A stretch of 46,789 nt of DNA. Origin: Kluyvera ascorbata ATCC 33433. Its GTDB lineage: Bacteria; Pseudomonadota; Gammaproteobacteria; Enterobacterales; Enterobacteriaceae. The notes below the pieces were generated by a model. It was given only the letters and a program-made list of their open reading frames with translations. It was not told where the DNA came from and did no database searches. The translations under genes and the position numbers were made by a program. Shown here piece after piece: positions 27,536 to 35,509 of the stretch (within the stretch, counting starts at the first letter, position 1; every line of letters begins with the position of its first letter). The stretch lies in NCBI RefSeq assembly GCF_000735365.1, contig NZ_JMPL01000025.1, positions 1 to 46,789 on the forward strand. Reading direction: 5' to 3'.

Positions 27536-28462
27536 ATGTCCGTTAATCCCGCAAAACAGACCGAACTGGAATCCTTACTGGCCATCAGCAGCGGCCTGAA
27601 CGCCGAGCAGGGCAACGAGCGCTTTAAGGCTATCATGCATCAGCTGCTGAGCGACCTGTGCCAGACCATCCGCAAATTTGATATCACCGACGAAGAGTTC
27701 TGGCTGGCGGTGAACTACCTGAATGAACTGGGCGAGCGCAAAGAAGCGGCGCTGCTGGCGGCAGGGCTGGGGCTGGAGCACTATCTGGATATGCGCGCTG
27801 ATGAAAAAGAGGCCGCCGCCGGTAATGACGTGGGCACGCCGCGCACCATCGAAGGGCCGCTGTACGTGGCGGGCGCCCCGCTCAGCAAGCAGTTTGCGCG
27901 CATGGATGACGGCAGCGAGCAGGGCGAGCCGATGTGGCTGCACGGGCAGGTGACCGACCTTGAGGGAAAACCGGTGGCGGGCGCAATTGTCGATATCTGG
28001 CACGCGAACACGCTGGGCGGCTACTCGTTCTTTGACCAGTCGCAGAGCGAATATCATCTGCGTCGTCGCGTGGAAACCGGTGCTGATGGGCGCTACGCGG
28101 TACAAAGCATCGTGCCTTGCGGCTACGGCTGCCCGCCGGATGGCCCAACGCAGAAGCTGCTCAACCAGTTAGGCCGTCACGGTAATCGCCCGGCGCACAT
28201 TCATTTCTTCGTGTCGGCACCGGGCTATAAGCACCTGACCACGCAGATTAACCTCAACGGCGATGCCTACCTGTGGGACGATTTTGCCTTTGCCACCCGC
28301 GAAGAGCTGATTGCCGATCCGGTGAAAATCACCGACGTTGCGCTTTCTCAGGAGCGCAACATCAACCAGCCGCATACCGAAGTGAGCTTTAGCTTTGCGC
28401 TGGTGGAATCGGCTGAAACCAGCGAAGAGAGCCGTATTAAGCGTGCGCGTGTGATGGAGTGA
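27536..28462 (+). CDS. catA: Catechol 1,2-dioxygenase (CatA)
   Basis: Intradiol dioxygenase that opens catechol to cis,cis-muconate using non-haem Fe(III). The 308-residue product has an N-terminal helical dimerisation domain and a catalytic beta-sandwich. The four iron ligands can be placed: Tyr163 (GGYSFFD), Tyr197 (GYGCPPDGP), His221 and His223 (RPAHIHFF). An AGAGGAAT site precedes the start. It closes the cluster; a REP pair follows. Gene order catB-catC-catA has catA last although its reaction comes first. Confidence 0.95.
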   Translation: MSVNPAKQTELESLLAISSGLNAEQGNERFKAIMHQLLSDLCQTIRKFDITDEEFWLAVNYLNELGERKEAALLAAGLGLEHYLDMRADEKEAAAGNDVGTPRTIEGPLYVAGAPLSKQFARMDDGSEQGEPMWLHGQVTDLEGKPVAGAIVDIWHANTLGGYSFFDQSQSEYHLRRRVETGADGRYAVQSIVPCGYGCPPDGPTQKLLNQLGRHGNRPAHIHFFVSAPGYKHLTTQINLNGDAYLWDDFAFATREELIADPVKITDVALSQERNINQPHTEVSFSFALVESAETSEESRIKRARVME

Positions 28463-28477
28463 TTTGAGGCGTGGTAC

Positions 28478-28568
28478 CGCCCCGGCGGCGCTGCGCTTGC
28501 CTGGGCGACAATCGTGCAAAACTCACCATCGGGCGTAGCCCGGGCGAGGCGTTTACGCCGACCCCGGG
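28478..28568. repeat. REP pair after catA
   Basis: One unit at about 28478-28508 (GCCCCGGCGGCGCTGCGC with a partial CCTGGGC arm) and one at 28535-28568 (GTAGCCCGGGCGAGGCG, then TTTACGCCGACCCCGGG). The second nearly matches the unit at 14979-15012, with two differences. It separates the convergent catA and proX-like genes. Confidence 0.75.
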
Positions 28569-28584
28569 TTTCCCACAACGCAGC

Positions 28585-29580
28585 TTACTTCGCCGCCAGC
28601 GCCTCTTTTATCCAACCATCAAATGTTTCCTGGTGGGCCTTAATCCAGCCGTCGACGTGGCTTTGAATATCCTCCGGTGTTGATTTCCCGGTATGCATCA
28701 GCTGGTTCTGGGCGTTCACGTCCGCCAGCGGCAGTTTCGCCACCGCAAACAGCTTCGCCGCCGCCGGGTTTTTTGCCGCCCATTCTTTATTGGCGACGAT
28801 GTACTCGTTGTTCACGGCAAAACCGTAGTTCTTGCCGTTTGGTAGTTCGGTATTCAAATCCTTAAGCGTGCCCGGATTCGCCGAGAACGGCACGGTCAGC
28901 CACACTACATCCTTCCCCGGTTTAAGCTCATCGCTGACCCAATACGGCGTCCAGGTCCAGTAAAGCACCGGCTTTCCGGCCTTATAGCGGGAGAGGGTAT
29001 CGGCAATAATCGCCGCATAGTTGCCCTGGTTTTGCGTCACCGTCTTATCAAGGCCGTAAGCCTTAATTTGGGTATCAATCACCGAGCCGCACACCCAGCC
29101 GGGGTTACAGCCTGCTAAATCTGCTTTGCCGTCACCGTTGGCGTCAAATAGCTGCGCGAGCTTAGGGTCTTTCAACTGTGAAATATCGGTAATGTGATAT
29201 TTGTCGGCGGTTTTTTTATCAATCAAATAACCCTGTGCCGCGCCGCTAATATAGGTGCCCTGACGGTAGAATTTCTTATCGCCGCCGCTGGCGTGATACA
29301 TATCCTGCTGCAGTGGCATCCAGTTGACCGCCATATACGTGGCGTCACCGGAAGCAATTGAGGTATAGGCAACGTTGTATTCTACCTCTTCGATAGGCGC
29401 GACATCGTAGCCAAGCTGCTTCAGCGCCCGGTTGATAATTTCGGTTTGAAACGTCTCTTCCGGTAGAGGACTTTGTACTGGATGCACCGTAATGCCTTTG
29501 CCGGGGAGGTCTGCGGCATAGAGGGTAGAAGAGGTAAGTAGTGCGGCAAGCGTAAGGGCGCTTTTTGTTGTAGTTTGCAT
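28585..29580 (-). CDS. Glycine betaine/proline betaine-binding periplasmic protein, ProX-like
   Basis: Solute receptor of the ProU type. The 331-residue precursor (signal peptide [20 protein letters not shown], cleaved after YA) parallels E. coli ProX throughout: [14 protein letters not shown], the aromatic-box residues in AVNWMPL, NPGWVCG and [10 protein letters not shown], the [13 protein letters not shown] loop with paired cysteines, and [11 protein letters not shown]-like tail ([21 protein letters not shown]). No proV or proW gene is adjacent, so it is an orphan binding protein that may share the ProVW permease encoded elsewhere. It is likely a paralogue of the chromosomal ProX rather than the proU copy itself. 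Confidence 0.88.
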   Translation of the reverse strand: MQTTTKSALTLAALLTSSTLYAADLPGKGITVHPVQSPLPEETFQTEIINRALKQLGYDVAPIEEVEYNVAYTSIASGDATYMAVNWMPLQQDMYHASGGDKKFYRQGTYISGAAQGYLIDKKTADKYHITDISQLKDPKLAQLFDANGDGKADLAGCNPGWVCGSVIDTQIKAYGLDKTVTQNQGNYAAIIADTLSRYKAGKPVLYWTWTPYWVSDELKPGKDVVWLTVPFSANPGTLKDLNTELPNGKNYGFAVNNEYIVANKEWAAKNPAAAKLFAVAKLPLADVNAQNQLMHTGKSTPEDIQSHVDGWIKAHQETFDGWIKEALAAK

Positions 29581-29973
29581 AATAAGACCTTGTTATTTTC
29601 GCGTGTTAAGCCAGAAACGACAGGTTATTCCCGCTTGGATAAAAGGTGGAAATAAAGAAAGGTGTGCGAATATTCCCTCAGATAATTAACAATAATAACC
29701 TTACCCTAACATATCGTGACGGGTTGGCAATCCGGAATACCTACAGAATGGCCGTTTTATCGTCTTTTTATGGTGAGGTTATTCTTAAAGTTAATATGAT
29801 ACAGCTCGCAAAATTACGGATAAAACAGATAAATACGACAAATAACGGATACCGATAAAAATGGCGAGAACTATAGTTATCAGGATGACTTTTTCATTGC
29901 GAAACAGGCATTAAAAGGAGGCAGGGCGATAATTCCGCGTTGCCGATATTGCTCACAGGATGTGGGGTCTAAA
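29581..29973. other. AT-rich gap between proX-like gene and mini-pilin
   Basis: About 390 bases carrying the upstream region of the minus-strand proX-like gene and of the plus-strand mini-pilin. Base composition is clearly AT-richer than neighbours. A 70-codon frame (29646-29858) has no signal peptide, no good ribosome site and no recognisable family. Confidence 0.5.
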
Positions 29974-30282
29974 ATGAATACAGCACGCGTAGTTTGTCTG
30001 GCCTTGGCCGCTTTAACGTTATCGACAATGGCTCAGGCTCAGGACCGAGCCACATCGGGAAGAATCCACTTTATCGGAAGCATCGTGGAGGGCGCTTGCA
30101 GTGCGGTGCCCCAGAGACAAGCCCTACAGGTCACCTGCTACCGAAACGGTGAAAAACAGACGCACCGGATGGTGGTTCCGACATCCGGTGATTCGCGCTT
30201 TATGCAGTCGCTTGGCTCCGTCAGTCAGAGAACGTTACCCGGTCATCCTGAACTTCGCGAAGTCACCATTAGCTATTTTTAA
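29974..30282 (+). CDS. Miniature type 1 pilin-like secreted protein
   Basis: A 102-residue secreted protein of unknown role upstream of the fimbrial operon. The ATG at 29974 follows GTGGGG and gives a signal peptide (MNTARVVCLALAALTLSTMA, ending QAQ). The mature protein begins with the sequence hallmark of type 1 pilins, GRIHFIGSIVEGACS, which in pilins forms the first strand and carries the first cysteine; VTCYRNGEK supplies a second cysteine. The end, LREVTISYF, resembles the C-terminal chaperone-recognition strand. The middle half of a normal pilin (150-190 residues) is missing. It could be a short accessory subunit, a pilus terminator or a remnant. It has its own terminator. Confidence 0.65.
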   Translation: MNTARVVCLALAALTLSTMAQAQDRATSGRIHFIGSIVEGACSAVPQRQALQVTCYRNGEKQTHRMVVPTSGDSRFMQSLGSVSQRTLPGHPELREVTISYF

Positions 30283-30295
30283 GTTTTCGATAAAA

Positions 30296-30329
30296 AACGG
30301 CCTTTCTCCTGCCCAGCGTGAAGGCCGTT
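30296..30329 (+). terminator. Hairpin after mini-pilin
   Basis: AACGGCCTT and AAGGCCGTT arms, separated by 16 bases, begin about 14 bases after the mini-pilin stop; the downstream side reads TTTCCCC. It isolates the mini-pilin from the main fimbrial operon. Confidence 0.7.
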
Positions 30330-30554
30330 TCCCCATTTTCCCTGTACATCCCCTCATTCGTCAGGCGGTAATACCCGACTAAACGAGTAAGAAAACGACG
30401 AGTAAAAAAGTCTTTTCCTATGAATATCCTACAGACATTTTTATAAATAAAAAGTGCATTTTTATTTACTGTTATTTTGTACCCAGGAGATTTATTTTGG
30501 GGGTATAAAAAATAAATATTATCTACCGCTGAAACGCTATTCCATTTCATTGCA

Positions 30555-30578
30555 TCATTACCACCAAGGTGGTAATGA
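30555..30578. promoter_or_regulatory. Dyad operator candidate, fimbrial control region
   Basis: Arms TCATTACCACC and GGTGGTAATGA are perfect 11-base complements around a central AA. A dyad this compact with a 2-base centre suits a dimeric DNA-binding protein better than an RNA hairpin. Confidence 0.55.
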
Positions 30579-30840
30579 CACGTAAATTTAACAATTTTTG
30601 TTTTGCTATTTTCATTTAAAACAAATGGTTACGCCACACTCTTCGAATGAAGCACCAACGAAGGAAAAAGTAACTGTCCACTATCGGATAAAAACGGCGT
30701 TGTAAAACATTAATCGTATTGTGGATAATCTGCGCCGTCGGATGAGGATTATCTGATGACAGAATATTATTTGTAGCGATTGCTGCGAGAAAAATTATCC
30801 AACTCAATAATTACTTTGCGGACTATTTAATTTATTAAAT

Positions 30841-30852
30841 GGGAACGTTCCC
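30841..30852. promoter_or_regulatory. Palindrome GGGAACGTTCCC before major pilin
   Basis: A perfect 12-base palindrome centred about 62 bases before the pilin start, in promoter-proximal position. Confidence 0.5.
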
Positions 30853-30908
30853 GTATTTTGTCTTAAACATCAGGGAAATATTAATTTTACAACCCAAAGG
30901 CAATGAGA

Positions 30909-31481
30909 ATGAAAAATTTTACGGTTAAAGGACTGACGCTGGCATTAATGATGGTAGGGACGTCTGCAATGGCAATGGGCGGTTCTAGCGATGCTACGGG
31001 GCCAACGACCGTGACCGGTGGCTCCGTTCACTTTACCGGCTCGGTGGTTAACGCGGCCTGTGCCGTTTCGCAAGACTCCGTCAACAAAACCGTTGATATG
31101 GGTCAGGTTCGTCTGGCGGCTTTCGGTGATCAACCGGTGGCAGGCACGGCGGCAAACCAGAAAACCCCGTTCAGCATCACGCTGACCGACTGCGACACCA
31201 GTGTATCTACCGAGGCAACGGTGACCTTTAACGGCGCGGCGGCAGAAGGTAGCGCCGGTGTACTGGACAACATGGCCGGTGCGGGCGGGGCGCAGGGGGT
31301 TGGCGTGCAGATTTATGACACCGACGGCACGGCGCTGGATCTGGGCAAGGAGTCTAAAGCCGCCACGCTTATCGACGGTGATAACGTCATGAGCTTCTCT
31401 GCGGACTACGTCAGCACCTCCAGTACGCTGACCGCTGGTAACGTCGACGCGACGGCGACCTTTAACGTTACCTACCAGTAA
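30909..31481 (+). CDS. Type 1-like fimbrial subunit, likely major pilin
   Basis: First gene of the chaperone-usher operon and probably the major shaft subunit. The second ATG (30909) has AAAGG at 8 bases and gives 190 residues; the ATG at 30903 is too close to the site. A signal peptide ends at SAMAM. The mature N-terminus is small-residue and Ser/Thr rich (GGSSDATGPTTVTGG) before the pilin strand SVHFTGSVVNAACAVS; the disulfide partner is in TLTDCDTS. The C-terminus ATFNVTYQ has the penultimate tyrosine recognised by chaperones. The Ser/Thr-rich tail is a plausible O-glycan acceptor for the operon's own transferase (inference). Confidence 0.9.
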   Translation: MKNFTVKGLTLALMMVGTSAMAMGGSSDATGPTTVTGGSVHFTGSVVNAACAVSQDSVNKTVDMGQVRLAAFGDQPVAGTAANQKTPFSITLTDCDTSVSTEATVTFNGAAAEGSAGVLDNMAGAGGAQGVGVQIYDTDGTALDLGKESKAATLIDGDNVMSFSADYVSTSSTLTAGNVDATATFNVTYQ

Positions 31482-31492
31482 CTTTTCAGGAA

Positions 31493-31504
31493 TGGCTTAA
31501 GCCA
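31493..31504 (+). other. Palindrome between first and second pilin genes
   Basis: TGGCTTAAGCCA is a perfect 12-base palindrome in the 53-base gap following the major pilin. Such gaps often hold elements that lower downstream expression relative to the major subunit; that role is inference. Confidence 0.4.
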
Positions 31505-31534
31505 CGGACGGCAATTTTGTGAAGAGGAGTAGGG

Positions 31535-32080
31535 ATGAAGCTATCGCAACCGGGTCTGGCGCTGTTGCTGAATGCCCTGATACCGCTCGCCTGGGCGGGT
31601 AATCACCATGTGGTGACCGTACCCGGCGGCGATGTGCATTTTACCGGCGCGGTGGTGGAAGCCGCCTGTGCGGTGGATACCAATAGCGATGCCCAGACGG
31701 TGGACATGGGGCAGGTGCGATCCAGCCTGTTTAGCGGCACCGGTACCTGGGGAAACCCGCAGCCGTTCACCATCGTGTTAAAGGACTGTGACATCACCAT
31801 TAGCCAGCAGGTCGGCGTGGCGTTTAACGGTGTGACCGACGAGAGCGATCCAACCGTACTGGCGGTGACCAGCGGCGCAGGCAGCGCGGCTCATGTGGGT
31901 ATCGGCATCTTTGATAGCAGCGGGAGTGTGATTGTCCCTAATACATCGCCGCAGCTTTTTACCACGCTGAAAGATGACACCAACGTGCTGAACTTTGTCG
32001 CCAAATATCGGGCTACTGCGGAAAACGTCTCTCCGGGTGAGGCGGATGCACAAACCTGGTTCACGCTGACTTACATGTAA
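31535..32080 (+). CDS. Second type 1-like fimbrial subunit
   Basis: A 181-residue pilin related to the preceding gene (shared DMGQVR block and overall layout). Signal peptide MKLSQPGLALLLNALIPLAW ends at AG; the mature chain shows GGDVHFTGAVVEAACAVD, with the second cysteine in VLKDCDITIS, and ends WFTLTYM with the penultimate Tyr. The start follows AAGAGGAG. It could be an alternative major subunit or an adapter. A GC-rich palindrome CCGCCGCGGCGG (32086-32097) follows before the chaperone gene. Confidence 0.88.
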   Translation: MKLSQPGLALLLNALIPLAWAGNHHVVTVPGGDVHFTGAVVEAACAVDTNSDAQTVDMGQVRSSLFSGTGTWGNPQPFTIVLKDCDITISQQVGVAFNGVTDESDPTVLAVTSGAGSAAHVGIGIFDSSGSVIVPNTSPQLFTTLKDDTNVLNFVAKYRATAENVSPGEADAQTWFTLTYM

Positions 32081-32121
32081 TTATTCCGCCGCGGCGGGCG
32101 TATTTTATTAAAAGGTAACTC

Positions 32122-32838
32122 ATGTCTATTTTTTCCCGAACCGGCTTATGGGCGACGGCGCTGACGTTAGCCAGCCTGCCGTTATTCTCGCCGCTTGCCC
32201 AGGCTGCCGACTACGGCGGTATTGCGCTGGGTGCCACGCGGGTTATTTATCCTCAGGGCAGCGAGCAAATTTCATTGTCGGTTAATAATACCGACGGCCA
32301 GGGCGTCTTTTTAATTCAGTCGTGGGTGGAAAACGCCGATAGCAAAAAGAGCAGCGATTTTGTGGTGACGCCGCCGCTGTTTGTGATTAAACCGAAAAAA
32401 GAAAATACCCTGCGGGTGATGTATATCGGCCAGGATGCGTCATTGCCCAAAGACCGCGAAAGCCTGTACTGGATGAACGTCAAAGCCATTCCGGCAGCCA
32501 CGAAGGAATCGCAAAATAAAAATACGCTGCAAATTGCTGTCCTGAACCGCATCAAGCTGTTTGTCCGCCCGAAAGGCTTAAATATGCCGCCTGCCGAAGC
32601 GCCTGCGAAGCTGCGTTTTCATCAGACCGGTTCACAGCTGACGATAAAAAATCCCACGCCGTATTACGTGACGCTCGTTGAGCTTACCGAAGGTAGCGCA
32701 GCGCTTCCTGCCACGATGGTTCCGCCATTAGGGCAGAGCAGCCTCGTTGTGCCTTCAACGGCGCACGGTGATATCAGCTTCCAGACGGTAAATGATTACG
32801 GCGCGAATACGCCTAAACAGCATGCGGTGATGGACTAA
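32122..32838 (+). CDS. Periplasmic fimbrial chaperone (first)
   Basis: PapD-like chaperone that completes pilin folds by donor-strand complementation and delivers subunits to the usher. The 238-residue precursor has a signal peptide ending AQAA. The mature start GGIALGATRVIYP carries the conserved arginine that anchors pilin C-termini; the second anchor lysine is in LNRIKLFVRP. VVTPPLFVIKPKKENTLRV with a short F1-G1 region puts it in the FGS class, and DRESLYWMNVKAIP is the family signature. The gene ends 24 bases before the usher start. Confidence 0.94.
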   Translation: MSIFSRTGLWATALTLASLPLFSPLAQAADYGGIALGATRVIYPQGSEQISLSVNNTDGQGVFLIQSWVENADSKKSSDFVVTPPLFVIKPKKENTLRVMYIGQDASLPKDRESLYWMNVKAIPAATKESQNKNTLQIAVLNRIKLFVRPKGLNMPPAEAPAKLRFHQTGSQLTIKNPTPYYVTLVELTEGSAALPATMVPPLGQSSLVVPSTAHGDISFQTVNDYGANTPKQHAVMD

Positions 32839-32862
32839 TCTGTGGGACAGGTCGGCGAAATA

Positions 32863-35493
32863 ATGACACATCGTATTCGTTATGCCACGCGGTCCATTGC
32901 GCGAATTTTGCGCCGTCGACAGTATGGCTACACCTTTATTTTGCCGGCGGCGCTAGGCGCTATTCCCTATACGGCGTATGCGGATAGCTATTTTAACCCC
33001 GCGTTTCTATCCGGTGATAATTCAGCGGTGGCGGACCTGTCGCGTTTTGAAAATAGCAATGGACAGGCCCCGGGGAAATATCGGGTTGATATTTATATCA
33101 ACCAGCAGTTTATTTCCAGCGAAGATGTCGACTTTAAAGCGGATAAAAAAAGCCAGGACGATACCGGGCTGTCGCCGTGTTTTACCCTTACGCGTCTCGA
33201 AGCGATGGGGCTTAACCGGAACGCCTTCCCGGCGCTTAAAACGCTCGCGGCGGACCAGTGCGTGCCGTTTGACGCCATTCCTGACGGCAGCACGCGTTTT
33301 GATTTTGAACACCAGAAGCTGGATGTCAGCATCCCGCAGGCCGGAATGCAGCAGAGCGCGCGCGGTTATATTCCGCCTGAACAGTGGGATCAGGGAATCA
33401 ACGCCATGACCCTGAACTATGACTTTTCCGGCAGTAACAGCGGCGGGACCAGCAGCCAGGACAGTTACTACCTGAACCTGCAAAGTGGTCTGAACCTTGG
33501 CGCCTGGCGTTTGCGCGACTATTCGACCTGGAACTACAGCCACGGCGAGGGGGATTCGCAGAATGAATGGGAGCATATCAGCACCTACGCCGAGCGAACC
33601 ATTATTCCTTTAAAAGCCGAGTTGACGCTCGGCGAAAGCTATACGCCATCAGATGTGTTTGACTCGCTCGGCTTTCGCGGCGCGCAGATAGTCTCTGACG
33701 ACAATATGCTGCCCGACAGCCTGAAAGGCTTTGCGCCGACCGTGCGCGGTATTGCCCGTAGCAACGCCAAAGTGACCATTAAGCAGAACGGTTACGTCAT
33801 TTACCAGACCTACGTGTCGCTGGGGGCGTTTGCCATTAACGATCTTTATCCCACTTCATCAAGCGGTGATTTACAGGTGACGGTTCAGGAGACAGACGGT
33901 AGCGAAAATAGCTACACGGTGCCGTATTCGGCGGTGCCGTTGCTCCAGCGTGAAGGGCGCGTGAAATATGCGCTGACCGCCGGGAAATACCGCAGCAGCA
34001 ACGATCAGCAGGATGAGGTCAACTTTACCCAGGGGACAATCATCTGGGGGTTGCCAAAGGGCTTCACCGCCTATGGCGGCAGCCAGGTATCGTCTGACTA
34101 CCGGGCGTTTGCCTTGGGTATCGGGCTCAATATGGGCGATTTTGGCGCGGTCTCGACGGATATCACACAGGCCAACAGTACGCTGGTGGACGGCAGCCAG
34201 CACGAAGGGCAATCCGTACGTTTTCTGTACGCCAAGGCGTTGAACTCGCTCGGCACCAACTTCCAACTGCTGGGCTATCGCTATTCGACGCAGGGCTTTT
34301 ATACCCTTGATGAAACCACCTATCAGCATATGGACGGCTATACCGGTAACGACGGTTTTCAGGATGAAGACCATGACGGCAAGCAGGATAAGCCCGACTG
34401 GACCGATTTTTACAATCTCTACTACACCAGGAAAGGCAAGGTGCAGATCAACATTTCGCAGTCGGTAGGCGATAACGGATCGCTTTTTGTCACCGGCTCG
34501 GAACAAAGCTACTGGCACACCGACGACACCGACCGGCTTATCCAGGTGGGTTACAACGGTAGCTGGAATGACATTTCCTACGGCTTGAGCTGGAACTATG
34601 ACCGAACGCCTGGGGAGAGCGAGGCCGACCAGGTTTACGCCTTTAACGTGTCGCTCCCTATTGGCGAATGGCTATCCGGGCGCGGAAACGCCGATGTGTA
34701 CCACGCGGCAAATACCCTGAATGCGTCGTACAACATGAGTACCGACCGTCACGGTAAAACCTCACAGACGGCGGGCGTCAACGGCACGCTGCTTGCTGAA
34801 AACAACCTGAGCTACAACGTGCAGGAGAGCTACGGCAACCATGGCACCGGCGACAGCGGTAACGCCAGCCTTAGCTATCAGGGCACCTACGGCAACCTGA
34901 AGGCCGGCTACAACTACAGCGATGGGTATCACCAGCGTAACTACGGTATGAGCGGCGGCGTGGTGGTGCATCGCAACGGCGTCACCCTCAGCCAACCGCT
35001 GGGCGATACCAATATTCTGGTGAAAGCGCCGGGTGCCGCGGGTATTGCTCTGGAAAACACCACCGGCATTAAAACCGACTGGCGAGGCTATGCGGTAGTG
35101 CCTTACGCCACCACCTATCGGCAGAACCGTGTGGCGTTGGACACGAATTCAATGGGGCAAAACGTCGACATCGATGACGCGGTGGTGAACGTGGTACCCA
35201 CCCAGGGTGCGATGGTGCGTGCAGAGTTTAATGCCCACATCGGCGCGCGCGTGCTGATGACGCTCAACCACAGCCACAAACCGGTGCCGTTTGGTTCGAC
35301 GGTCACGGTGAACGATAGCCAGCAGAGCAGCCTGGTGGGGGATGACGGGCAGGTCTATCTCTCCGGTTTACCGCAGTCTGGCACCCTGACGGTGCAGTGG
35401 GGGCAGGGTGATGATAAGCGCTGCTCCGTGGCCTGGCAGCTATCAGCCGAGCAGATGGACACCTTTAATCGACTTGCTGAAACCTGCCATTAA
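32863..35493 (+). CDS. Outer-membrane fimbrial usher
   Basis: Usher pore through which subunits are assembled and secreted. The ATG at 32863 gives 876 residues with a long signal peptide (basic MTHRIRYATRSIARILRRRQ, cleaved near AYA). The N-terminal domain (DSYFNPAFLSGDNSAVADLS) that binds chaperone-subunit complexes, the 24-strand barrel with plug (LGESYTPSDVFDSLGFRGAQ, RGIARSNAKVTIKQNGY), and two C-terminal domains ending in a cysteine pair (CSVAW, ETCH) are all recognisable. Full length for the family. A GTG at 32842 would extend it by seven codons. Only one usher serves the two chaperones of this operon. Confidence 0.95.
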   Translation: MTHRIRYATRSIARILRRRQYGYTFILPAALGAIPYTAYADSYFNPAFLSGDNSAVADLSRFENSNGQAPGKYRVDIYINQQFISSEDVDFKADKKSQDDTGLSPCFTLTRLEAMGLNRNAFPALKTLAADQCVPFDAIPDGSTRFDFEHQKLDVSIPQAGMQQSARGYIPPEQWDQGINAMTLNYDFSGSNSGGTSSQDSYYLNLQSGLNLGAWRLRDYSTWNYSHGEGDSQNEWEHISTYAERTIIPLKAELTLGESYTPSDVFDSLGFRGAQIVSDDNMLPDSLKGFAPTVRGIARSNAKVTIKQNGYVIYQTYVSLGAFAINDLYPTSSSGDLQVTVQETDGSENSYTVPYSAVPLLQREGRVKYALTAGKYRSSNDQQDEVNFTQGTIIWGLPKGFTAYGGSQVSSDYRAFALGIGLNMGDFGAVSTDITQANSTLVDGSQHEGQSVRFLYAKALNSLGTNFQLLGYRYSTQGFYTLDETTYQHMDGYTGNDGFQDEDHDGKQDKPDWTDFYNLYYTRKGKVQINISQSVGDNGSLFVTGSEQSYWHTDDTDRLIQVGYNGSWNDISYGLSWNYDRTPGESEADQVYAFNVSLPIGEWLSGRGNADVYHAANTLNASYNMSTDRHGKTSQTAGVNGTLLAENNLSYNVQESYGNHGTGDSGNASLSYQGTYGNLKAGYNYSDGYHQRNYGMSGGVVVHRNGVTLSQPLGDTNILVKAPGAAGIALENTTGIKTDWRGYAVVPYATTYRQNRVALDTNSMGQNVDIDDAVVNVVPTQGAMVRAEFNAHIGARVLMTLNHSHKPVPFGSTVTVNDSQQSSLVGDDGQVYLSGLPQSGTLTVQWGQGDDKRCSVAWQLSAEQMDTFNRLAETCH

Positions 35494-35509
35494 CGATGTG
35501 GAAACGGTC

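Larger units (their letters stand above)
30330..30902. promoter_or_regulatory. AT-rich control region of the fimbrial operon
   Basis: About 570 bases without a supported gene. It holds a near-perfect dyad at 30555-30578 and a perfect 12-base palindrome at 30841-30852. The rest is AT-rich, typical of H-NS-bound fimbrial promoters. I saw no recombinase gene and no obvious long inverted repeats of a fimS-type switch. Confidence 0.6.

Noticed and set aside
29646-29858. 70-codon plus-strand frame in the gap before the mini-pilin
   Set aside because: No signal peptide, no recognisable family and no good ribosome site; AT-rich intergenic sequence. Listed only as intergenic content.
30330-30902. fimS-type invertible promoter switch
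   Set aside because: No fimB/fimE-like recombinase gene in the window and no matching long inverted repeats; only the short dyads already reported.
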